Assembly: GCA_016700115.1 (NCBI GenBank)
Contig: CP064999.1
Coordinates: forward strand, 1,612,001 to 1,676,000
Reading direction: 5' to 3'
From: Sphingobacteriales bacterium
Lineage (GTDB): Bacteria; Bacteroidota; Bacteroidia; Chitinophagales; UBA2359
DNA length: 64,000 nt
Positions 38,155-48,021 of this stretch are shown piece after piece; position 1 is the stretch's first letter; each line of letters opens with the position of its first letter. A program made the position numbers and the translations under genes. The notes beneath the pieces were generated by a model, which worked only from the letters and a program-made list of their open reading frames with translations, did no database searches and was not told the origin of the DNA.

Positions 38155-38322
38155 CTATATAGTTGCTGTATGGTTCGGTTCGGGCATAGAATTTTGCTGG
38201 GAAAAAACCGGACATTCCTTACATTTAGATTTTTTCAAAACATTACAGGAGGATTGTGCCAATCCCAATATTGCAATGATGCAAACAAATAGCCAAAACC
38301 GAAAGTTGGGTTTCAAAATCAT
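38155..38322 (-). CDS. Micro-lipoprotein, 55 residues
   Basis: Paralog of the 37949-38092 frame. MILKPNFRFWLFVCIIAILG and the lipobox AQSSC (Cys 26) precede a mature part NVLKKSKCKECPVFSQQN and a polar tail. It shares KKxKC, CPxFS and a following Gln with its neighbour 63 bases downstream. The cysteine spacing is CxxC here and CxC there. It is probably cotranscribed with its neighbour. Confidence 0.62.
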   Translation of the reverse strand: MILKPNFRFWLFVCIIAILGLAQSSCNVLKKSKCKECPVFSQQNSMPEPNHTATI

Positions 38323-38513
38323 ATACAGAATTATTAGGTTGATAAAAATGTTTTTACCGTTTATCTTTGAGCATTGTAACGCAGAAGGTCATGCAAAAAT
38401 TGTAAAGTGAGTTGACAAAATGGTTAAAGCGTGTTGCAAATTTACTGCCATTATTGACAAGTCTGATGGTATTTTATTAGACTATACAGGGCGAACAATC
38501 AAACGTCCGGTCA

Positions 38514-39644
38514 TTGAGGTTAAACAGTACCTATTCAAATTCTCATTTTTTGACTAAACCGGTACCGACTATTTTGGTGGCCCCCCTCAATTGGGGATTA
38601 GGACATGCGACCCGATGTGTTCCGGTCATTGCTGCATTGTTGTCCCGAAATGTACGGGTCATCATCGGGGGCGATGGCAGGTCTTTAGCTTTGCTCCGAC
38701 ATGAATTTCCTCATCTACCGGTGATTGAACTCCCGTCTTACGACATTACCTATCCTGTTGAAGGGGGAAATATGGCTATTTCAATGTCTGTTCAGATACC
38801 TAAAATACTGTCCCGGATTCAAGCCGAACAAGATGCTCTGAAACGCTACGACTTAAAGTTTGGATTTGATGCGGTTATATCCGATAACCGTTACGGATGC
38901 TACCTCAAAGGTAAGCCGTCTGTATTTATAACCCATCAGTTATTTATACAAACTCCCGGCAACTTAGGGTTTTTGTCTCCTTTGTTGTGGCAGTTAAATC
39001 AGTTTTTTATCCGGCGGTTTTCTGCTTGCTGGATACCTGATTTGCCGGATCCGGTACAAAATCTAAGTGGCAATCTTTCACATACCCGCCCTTTATCACC
39101 GGCCCGGTTTCGTTTTATCGGCCCGCTTTCCCGTATGTCGAAAGACATTTCTTTGCCGGTTGATGCGCCAATCTTTAAAGCGGCAGTTGTGCTTTCAGGA
39201 CCGGAACCACAAAGGACAATTTTTGAAGAAATGGTATTAAAACAAGCTGCTTCAACCACAGATTCAATTGCAGTTGTCAGAGGGTTGACCGAAACAAACA
39301 ACGAGCATCGTAAAAGCAACCTTTACCTGACTGATCATTTGACCACGGAAGCAATTAACCGGTTGTTACTTCGGTCAGAGGTTGTCATTGCCCGATCGGG
39401 ATATAGTACGCTGATGGATTTGGCTGCAATTGGTAAAAAAGCGGCTTTGGTTCCCACACCCGGTCAAACCGAACAGGAATATCTTGCCGGTAGAAGTATG
39501 GAATTAGGCTTATATTACAGTGTTGCTCAACAAAAATTCGATTTGCTAAATGCAATGACACAAGCCGTCCGGTATAGCGGACTTCTGCTTGACAAAAAGG
39601 ATTTATTAACACAAGCTGTTGAAAGTCTCATTGTCCAAATATAA
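38514..39644 (+). CDS. MurG-like family 28 glycosyltransferase
   Basis: A 376-residue (or 364-residue) GT-B fold protein. LVAPLNWGLGHATRCVPVIAAL is the GxGH acceptor motif. DAVISDNRYGCYLKGKPSVFI and, near the C-terminus, VIARSGYSTLMDLAAIGKKAALVPTPGQTEQEYLA form the nucleotide-sugar site as in MurG-type enzymes. No ATG is available upstream: TTG at 38514 or TTG at 38550 are the candidates. It converges with glpD, 10 bases away. Substrate unknown. Confidence 0.8.
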   Translation: MRLNSTYSNSHFLTKPVPTILVAPLNWGLGHATRCVPVIAALLSRNVRVIIGGDGRSLALLRHEFPHLPVIELPSYDITYPVEGGNMAISMSVQIPKILSRIQAEQDALKRYDLKFGFDAVISDNRYGCYLKGKPSVFITHQLFIQTPGNLGFLSPLLWQLNQFFIRRFSACWIPDLPDPVQNLSGNLSHTRPLSPARFRFIGPLSRMSKDISLPVDAPIFKAAVVLSGPEPQRTIFEEMVLKQAASTTDSIAVVRGLTETNNEHRKSNLYLTDHLTTEAINRLLLRSEVVIARSGYSTLMDLAAIGKKAALVPTPGQTEQEYLAGRSMELGLYYSVAQQKFDLLNAMTQAVRYSGLLLDKKDLLTQAVESLIVQI

Positions 39645-39654
39645 GGTCAGCCAT

Positions 39655-41358
39655 TCAGACCGGCTTTGTAGGAGCTTCTGATTCTTCTTTGAACTGAACA
39701 ACGGCATTGAACTCCTGTTCAAACTCCTGATAATAACGCAGTTTTTGTTGTTTGGTAAGAAAAAGCTTGTCCTCCAGTTCTTCCAACAGCATAAAAACGG
39801 AATCTTCTGTTTCAGGACGGTTAAAATAAAGCCTGCCGGTCCGTCTTATCAGGAAATCATTCAGATTGGTTACCATTTCATGATTCACACAATAATTCAA
39901 CTCAGCAAGCAGCAACCTGTCTGCAAGGCTTTTGGTATTAGTGCGTGAAATCAACGATAAAGTATCTAATACGATGGGAGTATTGGATCCATACAACCCC
40001 ACCAAATATTCTAACTGGGAGCGCGAGATGCCCGAGGAGGCAAATTCAGCAAAGAGATGGTCGCAATAGATTTCAATACTGGTTGCCAGGTCAAAATGTC
40101 CACCGGACAAAGTGATGGTATTGGTGATACAGTTTTTGACAGAACGGCCTTCAGTTTTGTAGAGTTCTTTGACTACTACATCAACAACGCGCTCTGCCAT
40201 TTTTCTGAAACCGGTGAGTTTGCCTCCGGCAATGGAAATCAGCCCCTTTTGGGTATAAAAAATCTCATCCTTCCGGGACAAGTCCGAAGGAGATTTACCG
40301 TCTTCGTGGATAAGGGGTCGAAGCCCTGCCCAGGTTGACTCTACATCTTTAAAAGTAAGTTGTACGGTTGGAAACATATAATTAACTGCCTCCAGAATGT
40401 ATGCAACATCTGCTTTGTTGACCTGCGGTCGGGTTAGGTTTCCGGTATAGCTGGTGTCGGTTGTACCGATATAAGTTGTATTACCTCGTGGAATGGCAAA
40501 AATCATTCGCTTGTCGCTAAGTGCATCGAAATAAACAGCCTGTTTCAATGGCAACCGGTGATAAGGTACAACAAGATGAACTCCTTTGGTAAGGTGCAAC
40601 CGTTTTCCGGTAACATTTTCGTCCTTATCCCGAACGGCATCAACCCAAGGACCGGCAGCATTGACCACCTTTTTAGCAGAAACGGTCAAGGCATGTTGGC
40701 GCAAATTGTCAAAGGCTTTAACTCCGTTAATCTGCCCGGATTCGGGATGGTAGGTAAAACCGGTTACCTCTATGTAGTTCAGACAGGTAGCACCAAATTT
40801 TACGGCTGTTTTAAGGGTTTCTATAGTCAGGCGGGCATCGTCAGTCTGGTATTCAAAGTATAGCCCGCTTCCCAAAAGTTTATGTTCGTTCAACAGGGGT
40901 TCCAATTCCAGCGTTTCTGCTTTGTTGTGCATACTACGCCTTTCCCCTTTTTCAACACCTGCCAGCCAATCATACATATACAGCCCGAAAGAAGTAGCGT
41001 TAATGCCCAAAGAGCCATTTTCGATAATGGGCAGGAGCATTTTTTTTGGCCGGACTATATGTGGGGCTTTCTGGAAAAGCAAAGCCCGTTCCTGTCCTAC
41101 TTCCCGCACCAATCCTACTTCTAATTGTTTTAAATATCGCAGCCCGCCGTGAATTAACTTGGTCGAGCGACTGCTCGTGCCTGCTGCAAAATCCTGCATT
41201 TCCAGCAACAAAACAGACATCCCTCTCGAGGCAGCATCCAGGGCTATGCCGGCCCCGGTAATGCCTCCGCCAATGACCAACAAATCGTACTTTGTTGTTT
41301 GTACTTTGGTTAATGTTTCCTGGCGGTTCAGGACAGAAAAGGAGCGGGAAAGTTCCAT
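39655..41358 (-). CDS. glpD: Glycerol-3-phosphate dehydrogenase, FAD-dependent
   Basis: A 567-residue FAD enzyme oxidising glycerol-3-phosphate to dihydroxyacetone phosphate and passing electrons to the quinone pool. LLVIGGGITGAGIALDAASRG (27-47) is the FAD Rossmann motif. SSRSTKLIHGGLRYLKQLE is the GlpD signature, and PRGNTTYIGTTDTSYTGN the substrate region. A C-terminal helical cap (DAO_C) follows from about residue 410. The full length fits. No glycerol kinase or facilitator is adjacent. Confidence 0.92.
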   Translation of the reverse strand: MELSRSFSVLNRQETLTKVQTTKYDLLVIGGGITGAGIALDAASRGMSVLLLEMQDFAAGTSSRSTKLIHGGLRYLKQLEVGLVREVGQERALLFQKAPHIVRPKKMLLPIIENGSLGINATSFGLYMYDWLAGVEKGERRSMHNKAETLELEPLLNEHKLLGSGLYFEYQTDDARLTIETLKTAVKFGATCLNYIEVTGFTYHPESGQINGVKAFDNLRQHALTVSAKKVVNAAGPWVDAVRDKDENVTGKRLHLTKGVHLVVPYHRLPLKQAVYFDALSDKRMIFAIPRGNTTYIGTTDTSYTGNLTRPQVNKADVAYILEAVNYMFPTVQLTFKDVESTWAGLRPLIHEDGKSPSDLSRKDEIFYTQKGLISIAGGKLTGFRKMAERVVDVVVKELYKTEGRSVKNCITNTITLSGGHFDLATSIEIYCDHLFAEFASSGISRSQLEYLVGLYGSNTPIVLDTLSLISRTNTKSLADRLLLAELNYCVNHEMVTNLNDFLIRRTGRLYFNRPETEDSVFMLLEELEDKLFLTKQQKLRYYQEFEQEFNAVVQFKEESEAPTKPV

Positions 41359-41438
41359 ATTTGGGGAATCTTTATCTTTGGATAAAGTCTTTGGTCATTC
41401 GACAACGTTTTACAGGCTGAAGCCGGATTTATCATAAA

Positions 41439-42032
41439 TTACTTGATGCCCATTCTTTCTTTTACAAGAGGAAGAATATTCAGGGTTGTATCGGCATACA
41501 AAAGGGCGGCGGCATCATAAATAAAAGTATAGCCGTTTTCTTTTCCGATTTGTTTGACGACAGAATCGGCTTTGTTCAGGATCGGGGCATATAGCTTGTC
41601 TTTTTCGTTGGCAATTTCCCCTTCTGCCCGCATTTGCATGCTTTGAATTTGTTCTTCCAGGTCGGCTAATTCTTTGCCGTATTTTTCCATCTCAATTGGC
41701 GGAATATCTGCCTGACGTGATTGCAGTTCTTTTGCGCGGGATTCGTATTTGTTAATCAGATTTTTAAAAGCAGCTTCCTTTTTTTTGGTAAAATCAGCTA
41801 CTTTTTTATCAGCAGCTTCGGTTTCAGGCATCAACGAAAGCAATTGTATTGAATTGAGATAACCGTATTTGACTCCAGCCGGAGGAGGAACGCCATTGTT
41901 TGCATCACCGGAGTTTTCAGTTTTTGTAGTATCGCTCCCATCTTTGATTTCGGTTTCAGGTGTTTTCGTAGTACACGATGCCAGAATAGAAACAACGAAC
42001 AAGATGGCAGAAAAAGAAAGAAATGATTTCAT
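41439..42032 (-). CDS. OmpH/Skp-like lipoprotein
   Basis: A 197-residue periplasmic chaperone-like protein. The ATG at 42032 starts MKSFLSFSAILFVVSILASC, a lipobox (LASC). A Ser/Thr/Asp linker and GYLNSIQLLSLMPETEAADK come next, with a long alpha-helical coiled coil (KKEAAFKNLINKYESRAKEL onward) and the OmpH tail GYTFIYDAAALLYADTTLN. Skp-like proteins hold outer-membrane proteins in transit. The longer frame from 42107 lacks a better signal and is rejected. Confidence 0.85.
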   Translation of the reverse strand: MKSFLSFSAILFVVSILASCTTKTPETEIKDGSDTTKTENSGDANNGVPPPAGVKYGYLNSIQLLSLMPETEAADKKVADFTKKKEAAFKNLINKYESRAKELQSRQADIPPIEMEKYGKELADLEEQIQSMQMRAEGEIANEKDKLYAPILNKADSVVKQIGKENGYTFIYDAAALLYADTTLNILPLVKERMGIK

Positions 42033-42212
42033 TAATGAACTTTGTTTTATTGAAATATAGTAATTGAGTGCAAAAGTAACTAAAATTATGAAGTCAGGGG
42101 TTAGCACGGGTTTCCCATCGTCTTGTGTAGAGCCAAAGAGGGCTGTTTTCAGTTGCTTTGATAAAAAGTCTTGTATAGAATCAATTCTCTGATAAGTAAT
42201 AAAGCCACCGGA

Positions 42213-43472
42213 TTATTTTCGGTATAACCAGGAAGCAGGGTTCATTTTATTATTGCTTTCCCAAACTTCCAGATGCACTATAGCTTCGTTTTCATCCTCA
42301 TTAAAGTAAACCGTTCCGATAGTTTCCTTGGTTTTTACAAGATCGCCTTTATTGACAGTTGGTTCTTTTAGGTTGGTATAGACTGTAAAATAGTTTCCAT
42401 GCTTGATGATAACCGCCCATTGAAAAGTAGGATTGAACAAAATATTAGAAACTTTCCCGTCAAAAACCGCCCTAACGTTAGCATTAGGCTCTGTACTAAT
42501 GTCTATACCGTTGTTGGTGGTGGTGATGTTTTTAAGCACGGGGTGTGGATTGGTACCAAAATTGGCGGTGATAACTCCCTTTTCAACAGGCCAAGGCAGT
42601 TTCCCTTTGTTTGAGGCAAATGTTGCCGAAAGTTTTTGTGCTTCTGGGCTGTTGTCTAATTTTAGTTTTTTGTCATCAGTTGCCCCTTTGGGATTTGTAG
42701 CAGTAGCTTTAGCAATGAGCGATTTAATTTGTTTATTGAGGTCGTCAAGGGCGTTTTGCTTTTCGCGAAGTTTTTGCTCCATTTGCTTTTCCTTGGTTTT
42801 CAGCGATTTCAGAAGTTGATCTTTATTCACCTTTTCAGCTTCCAAAGTTTCCCGTTCTTTCTGCCGGCTACTTAGCAAATGGCTATGTTCATCTTTTTCT
42901 TTTTGAAGGTCGGCCAATTTTAACTTTAAGGTTTCGTGGGTACTGTAAATACTGAGTACCTGATCTTTCCGGAATTGGCGGTAATAGTCCAGATATTTCA
43001 TTCGCCGGTAGGCATCATTTACGTTTTTTGCCGAAAAAAGAAAGAGCAATTTATGATAATCGCTCCGGTTGATATAGGCATTCCGGGCCGATTTGGCATA
43101 ATCTTCCTGCAACTCTTCTAAAGCAATTCCCAGCGAATCGATTTGAAACTCGATGTCAGCAATGCGGTTGTCCAGCAAATCTAAATTTTCTGCCAGATTG
43201 GAAATGATTTGATTCCTGTTCTGAATTTTTTTCTGAACTAAGATTAGCTCGTTCAGGGATGCTTTCTTTTCCGAGCGCGTTGTCCGGAGAATATCTTTTG
43301 TGTTGTTCATGTCTTCATAAAGCACTTTGCGTTTTTTTTGCAGTTCAGTCCTCGATGCTTTGTTGTTTTTTTGAGCAAACAGGAGGTTTGAGCTGCAAAA
43401 GCACAAAATAATCAGCAAGAATATAATGCCTCTGAAGAAAAAAGGAATAGATATTTTACCGGATAATTTCAT
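42213..43472 (-). CDS. EnvC-like M23 coiled-coil protein, catalytic His lost
   Basis: A 419-residue exported protein. A signal helix (FFFRGIIFLLIILCFCSSNL) is followed by a long coiled coil (about residues 45-265, with repeated KERETLEAEK-type heptads) and an M23/LytM domain (about 290-419). In active enzymes HxGxD and YxHL carry two zinc ligands; here they read NNGIDI and VYTNL, and only the third (HLEVW) is intact. It is therefore probably an amidase activator rather than a hydrolase, as in EnvC. The start overlaps the DUF4292 gene by 17 bases, indicating translational coupling. Confidence 0.85.
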   Translation of the reverse strand: MKLSGKISIPFFFRGIIFLLIILCFCSSNLLFAQKNNKASRTELQKKRKVLYEDMNNTKDILRTTRSEKKASLNELILVQKKIQNRNQIISNLAENLDLLDNRIADIEFQIDSLGIALEELQEDYAKSARNAYINRSDYHKLLFLFSAKNVNDAYRRMKYLDYYRQFRKDQVLSIYSTHETLKLKLADLQKEKDEHSHLLSSRQKERETLEAEKVNKDQLLKSLKTKEKQMEQKLREKQNALDDLNKQIKSLIAKATATNPKGATDDKKLKLDNSPEAQKLSATFASNKGKLPWPVEKGVITANFGTNPHPVLKNITTTNNGIDISTEPNANVRAVFDGKVSNILFNPTFQWAVIIKHGNYFTVYTNLKEPTVNKGDLVKTKETIGTVYFNEDENEAIVHLEVWESNNKMNPASWLYRK

Positions 43473-44241
43473 AGTTATTGCCTATAGAAAATGGGAAATC
43501 AAGAGGTTCGTTGATCTTTATTTTAGACAATTCTATTTTGGCCTCATAAATATCAGTTGCAGCCATCTTTACGGTGCGGTTATGGGCAAAAGGTTTATTG
43601 CTGACGGGCAGATAATTGCTCAAATCTACAGATAAATTCCGGCTATTGGCAGTGTCGGTAACTAATAACCTCGTGATGGTATAGTTTTGAGGTTCGACAA
43701 ATACTGCATATTGCAGGTTGTCCGATTGGTCAGTCAGACAAAATCCGCCTTCCGGCAAAGTACTTACTTGAGGGGTTTCCGGTAAAACGGGCAGTTTGTT
43801 GCCCAAAATGATGCGTTGTAGTGTGGTAAAATCAAGTGGATACCCGACGAGTGTTTCCAGATAGGCGATGCTTTTGACATAATACCGTTTGTTGAACTTA
43901 TCCATCACCTTGACTGAGTCGGGAGTAATCAACATTCGGGCAACCTCTATTTTAATTCCTATATTCGCATAGGCCGACATCCACAACAGGGAATCTTTTT
44001 TTAGCCGGATGTCTGCGCCAAAAGACTGAGTTTGACTCCCCTGTCTGGCTTCAATCTGTGCTTTTGCGTTAAACCAATCTGCCTGAAGCTCATTGACCAA
44101 CAGCTTGTTCTCTAAGGCCAGGGATGCCGAATTTTCGACAGGAACATCCGGAATACGGCTTATTTTTTTTGCCGGGGTGCATGCCGGCAATATGGCGGCA
44201 ATCAACCATAGCATCAAGGCAGGCAGGAGAGGGGTTTTCAT
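43456..44241 (-). CDS. DUF4292 lipoprotein
   Basis: A 261-residue lipoprotein. MKTPLLPALMLWLIAAILPAC ends in a lipobox (Cys 21). The mature part is a beta-rich LolA/LppX-like sheet (AKAQIEARQGSQTQSFGADI, KKDSLLWMSAYANIGIKIEV, DKFNKRYYVKSIAYLETLVG). DUF4292 proteins occur across Bacteroidota beside TPR and M23 genes, as here. Likely role: outer-membrane lipid or cell-wall assembly, inferred from fold and context. Confidence 0.85.
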   Translation of the reverse strand: MKTPLLPALMLWLIAAILPACTPAKKISRIPDVPVENSASLALENKLLVNELQADWFNAKAQIEARQGSQTQSFGADIRLKKDSLLWMSAYANIGIKIEVARMLITPDSVKVMDKFNKRYYVKSIAYLETLVGYPLDFTTLQRIILGNKLPVLPETPQVSTLPEGGFCLTDQSDNLQYAVFVEPQNYTITRLLVTDTANSRNLSVDLSNYLPVSNKPFAHNRTVKMAATDIYEAKIELSKIKINEPLDFPFSIGNNYEIIR

Positions 44242-44334
44242 AAATTTGATTTTGTTAGGATTTCGCCCTCCAAAGTAAGGCGTTTACATTAGACTTTAAT
44301 GGTGTTCAAAAGTTTGTAAACGTTTACTGCGTAC

Positions 44335-46116
44335 TTATTCGTATAATTTGCGGTCGTTGATTTTTTTATCTAAAAAACCGGAGTTACCACCGGCATCTTT
44401 TGACAGTTTCCATTGCTCGACTGCTTTGTTGATTTCGTTGAGCTGGTAAAGAATATCCCCATAATGCTCCAGTAAAGTGGCGTTGGGAGTTCCACTGTTA
44501 ACCAGGGCTTTTTCTATCCATGTCAGGGCTTCAGCATATTTTTTCTGTTTATAAAGCACCCAGGCGAAGGTATCTTCAAAAGAGCTGTTGGCAGGTTCTG
44601 ATTTGTTAGACTTGGCCGACATTTCGGCAGCCTTGTCCAAGTGTTCACCCCGCAAGGCAAGAAAATAGCTGTAGTTATTTAAAATCAATGCATCGTCCGG
44701 GGTAAGCTTCAGCGCTTTTTCAAAACTGTTGTCCGACTTGTCATATTCTTTGGTTTCATTGTAAACGGAACCGAGCAGCGAATACATTTGAGCGGTAAGG
44801 TTATTGTCATTTACGCTGATCAGAGTACCCTGTTTGAGCGACTTCACCGCTTTTTCGTAACTTTTGACCTGCAAATTGGCTATGCCGTTAAAGTAATAGG
44901 GGTAAGGTTGATTGGGAAACAATTCGATTACTTCGCTGCTGAGTTGTGCCAATTGGGTGAAATTTTGCAATTCATAGTTGAGAATCAGCATTTGATACCA
45001 TACTTCAAAATTGCTGCCGTCCAATTCGGAGGCGCGGGTAAACTCTTTAAGTGCTTCCGCTTTTTGGTCGTAGGTATAGAGCAAGTCTGCATATAAGATA
45101 TGGGCTAAAGGCTCGCTTTCATGTGTTTTGACGACCAGTTCGATGAGATTAAAAATACGTGTTTTCCCGACGGGATCGGCAGATTTCTGCTCAACCAGCG
45201 GGCTTAACCGTTGTACCTTGGCGTTTATTGGCAACTCGGAACTTGCTAATGCTTTGTTGAGATATTCAAGAAATTTTTCCTCATTGTTTTGGGTATAATA
45301 ATAGTCGGAAAGCGCTAAACAGGCGTAGGGATTGTCGGGCGATACTTTAAGCAGGTTGTTATAAACCTCTAAAGCCTTATCGGGCATATTGTTTGACAGA
45401 TACAACTCACCCAATGTAAGCAAATAGCGCATATCATTGGGAAAAGCATTACTCAACTTTTGCAGTTCAAGGACTGCATTATCAAACTGACCAATTCGCA
45501 GATAAAGTTTTTGCTTTTGAATACTGATGTCTTCAAGAGTGCCGATTTTTTGTTCTAAGGCATCATATACCTTGATGGCTTCGGCATATTTTCCCGCCTG
45601 AATAAGCATATAAGCCCAGTCGAAGTAGTAATCATAATCGGCAGGAAATTTTTGTGTCAGGGTTTCGAAAATCTTTGCTGCTTCGTCAAACCGCGAGTTA
45701 ACTGATAAGGTTTCAGCATACAGGGCTTGATACCATTTATTGTCAGGGTCAGTTTTTGCAGCCTTCTCGGCATAAAGCAAGGTTTGTTCCTGATCTTGTG
45801 ATTCGAAGTAAATTCGCGCTAATTCAAACATCGCTGCATCGTGATTGGGGTCCAGCATAAGACATTGTTTAAATGCCAGTACAGCCCCTTCGGTATTTCC
45901 TTTGATATTGGCAGTCAGTCCGTCAAAAAACAATTTTTGCACTTTTTGTTGATCTGCTTCGGAAAGCCGGCTTTTATTGTCAGCACCTTCAGTTTTCGAC
46001 TTTTTATCTTTGTTTTTTTTACTTTGAGCAAATACAGTATCGCTGCTTCCGATAACGGCAAGTGAGAGCAGCATCAACAGGTAAAAATGAAAACGGAATG
46101 ATTTGATGATATCCAT
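44335..46116 (-). CDS. Exported TPR protein
   Basis: A 593-residue periplasmic protein. A signal peptide ending near DTVFAQ and a Lys-rich stretch (KKNKDKKSKTEG) are followed by about thirteen tetratricopeptide repeats (GAVLAFKQCLMLDPNHDAAM, DNSFEKALKLTPDDALILN and others). TPRs form protein-binding superhelices, so this is a scaffold, probably for the cell-wall machinery encoded downstream. It starts the TPR, DUF4292, EnvC-like block with a 93-base gap to the next gene. Confidence 0.87.
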   Translation of the reverse strand: MDIIKSFRFHFYLLMLLSLAVIGSSDTVFAQSKKNKDKKSKTEGADNKSRLSEADQQKVQKLFFDGLTANIKGNTEGAVLAFKQCLMLDPNHDAAMFELARIYFESQDQEQTLLYAEKAAKTDPDNKWYQALYAETLSVNSRFDEAAKIFETLTQKFPADYDYYFDWAYMLIQAGKYAEAIKVYDALEQKIGTLEDISIQKQKLYLRIGQFDNAVLELQKLSNAFPNDMRYLLTLGELYLSNNMPDKALEVYNNLLKVSPDNPYACLALSDYYYTQNNEEKFLEYLNKALASSELPINAKVQRLSPLVEQKSADPVGKTRIFNLIELVVKTHESEPLAHILYADLLYTYDQKAEALKEFTRASELDGSNFEVWYQMLILNYELQNFTQLAQLSSEVIELFPNQPYPYYFNGIANLQVKSYEKAVKSLKQGTLISVNDNNLTAQMYSLLGSVYNETKEYDKSDNSFEKALKLTPDDALILNNYSYFLALRGEHLDKAAEMSAKSNKSEPANSSFEDTFAWVLYKQKKYAEALTWIEKALVNSGTPNATLLEHYGDILYQLNEINKAVEQWKLSKDAGGNSGFLDKKINDRKLYE

Positions 46117-46403
46117 GAAAAAAGTCGTTAAAAATCATAATCTTGGTACAAAGACACAGGTAATCCCAAAAACCCCTGTTGCGTAAATAAAAACAGGATG
46201 TAGGCTATGGGGTTCAAAAATGCTTAAATTATTGTGATACTATGACTTAAATCCTATCCGGCCGCATTTTTTTACCCCGTTAACAGAACCGGATATCCTG
46301 AAAATCAACCTTTTGGTTGGACTTATCTTGTAAAATTCAGTTACAAATAATCGGTTGATAATAAAAATATAAATACAACAAATATTGTCGCGTAAAAATC
46401 TGA

Positions 46404-47411
46404 TTATTCAGATGTGGAATAATCGCCGATGCTCAGGTCTTCAAAATGGCCGGTAAGATGCACATGATTACCAATCATAGAATTGGCAATCACTTTGTAT
46501 TTAATGGTGGTCTGGTCTTGGATGATGCTGTTTTTGATGACTGAATGTTCAATTTTAGTGCCATCGCCTATTGAAACATGTGGACCCACTACCGCATTGT
46601 TGATGGTAACATTATTGCCGATATAACATGGCTCAATGATACTGGCATTGTGAAACACAGAGGAGGGTGAAATTAAGTTGACACCTTTTAGTTTGAGCAA
46701 TTCCAGCATCCGCTGATTGGTGTGGACAGTGGCGTTTTTGTTGCCGCAATCTAACCATTCTTCGACTGATGCTATGCCAAAATGGGTTCCTTTTTGTTTC
46801 ATGTTTTCCAATGCCGAAGTTAGCTGATATTCTCCTTTGTCTTTAATATCGTTGTCAATGATATACTGCAGTTCGTTTCGAAGATATTGTCCGTCCTTGA
46901 AATAATATATTCCGATGATGGCCATATCTGAAACGAATGTGCTGGGTTTTTCAACAAATTCGGTAATGATATTTTGATTATTCATTTTAACCACTCCAAA
47001 CCTGGACGGGTCTTCAACGCGGTGTGTCCAGATAATTCCATCCGATGCTGTATCTATTTTAATGTTAGCCTTAAACAACGTATCGGCAAAAGCTACGATC
47101 AGGTTTTTGTTCATAATGCTTTGAGCACAAAGAATGGCATGGGCGGTTCCCAAAGGTTTGTCCTGATAAAAAATATGTCCCTTTGCGCCTGCACGGGTAG
47201 CAACATCCAGCAACTGATTTTCGACATCGGTGCCAAAATCGCCAATGATAAACCCGATATTGTCAACCGGTTCACTGCACATTTCGACAATATCTTCTAC
47301 CAAGCGCTGCACCATCGGTTTTCCGGCTACAGGGATCAGTGGTTTTGGGATAGTGATAGTATGAGGTCTCAATCGGGTACCTCTGCCTGCCATAGGTATA
47401 ATTATATTCAT
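46404..47411 (-). CDS. Sugar-phosphate nucleotidyltransferase
   Basis: A 335-residue enzyme making an NDP-sugar from a sugar-1-phosphate. The N-terminus IIPMAGRGTRLRPHTITIPKPLIPVAGKPM is the signature (GxGxRxxPxT and KP pattern); VAFADTLF holds the metal/sugar site. The C-terminal portion (about 245-330) is a left-handed hexapeptide beta-helix (YIGNNVTINNAVVGPHVSIG). It resembles glucose-1-phosphate thymidylyltransferase or related enzymes; the exact sugar is not clear. Confidence 0.87.
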   Translation of the reverse strand: MNIIIPMAGRGTRLRPHTITIPKPLIPVAGKPMVQRLVEDIVEMCSEPVDNIGFIIGDFGTDVENQLLDVATRAGAKGHIFYQDKPLGTAHAILCAQSIMNKNLIVAFADTLFKANIKIDTASDGIIWTHRVEDPSRFGVVKMNNQNIITEFVEKPSTFVSDMAIIGIYYFKDGQYLRNELQYIIDNDIKDKGEYQLTSALENMKQKGTHFGIASVEEWLDCGNKNATVHTNQRMLELLKLKGVNLISPSSVFHNASIIEPCYIGNNVTINNAVVGPHVSIGDGTKIEHSVIKNSIIQDQTTIKYKVIANSMIGNHVHLTGHFEDLSIGDYSTSE

Positions 47412-47537
47412 AGTAACTGAATTGTGCGATAATTAAATCGGGTTAGCCTGTTTTATTATAAAGTTTGTTTTAAAATGCAGATTTTATTCTGAAACAAGAT
47501 ACATGATTTGTGTTTCAGCAAATTTTTTTCTTTGAAT

Positions 47538-47975
47538 TTATCCCCCTGTGCTTCCAAAACCACCCTCTCCCCGGTGGGTATTGTTTAAATTGGTAGTCAG
47601 TTCCCATTCAACTTGTTCATGTTTGGCAATTACCATTTGTGCAATTCTGTCGCCGGGCATGATGGTTTGGGTTTCCCGGGAAATATTAGCCATTATCACC
47701 CCGATTTCACCGCGGTAATCGGCATCAATTGTTGCCGGTGCATTGGGCAATATCAGCCCTTTTTTAAGCGCATTTCCGCTTCGGGCACGCAATTGTGCCT
47801 CGTAACCTTTGGGAAGTTCAATATAAAGCCCTGTAGGGATAAGTACTCTGTCAAATGGCTGTAAGACAACCGGTTCGACAAGGTAGGCATATACATCCAT
47901 TCCTGCCGAATCAGCAGTCGCATAAGCCGGAAGCGGGTTGTTGGATTGATTGATTATTTTTACCTGAAGAGTCAT
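47538..47975 (-). CDS. dut: dUTP diphosphatase
   Basis: Hydrolyses dUTP to dUMP, keeping uracil out of DNA and feeding dTMP synthesis. From the ATG at 47975 the protein has 145 residues, the normal trimeric dUTPase size. All five motifs are present: SAGMDVYAY, RSGNALKKG, TIDADYRGEIGVI, GDRIAQMVI and RGEGGFGSTG. A longer frame from 48029 would overlap the kinase gene and add an unrelated N-terminus, so it is rejected. Confidence 0.95.
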   Translation of the reverse strand: MTLQVKIINQSNNPLPAYATADSAGMDVYAYLVEPVVLQPFDRVLIPTGLYIELPKGYEAQLRARSGNALKKGLILPNAPATIDADYRGEIGVIMANISRETQTIMPGDRIAQMVIAKHEQVEWELTTNLNNTHRGEGGFGSTGG

Positions 47976-48021
47976 AATTTTGATGCGAATGACGGGTTTC
48001 GAAAATGGGAGGATAAATAAT

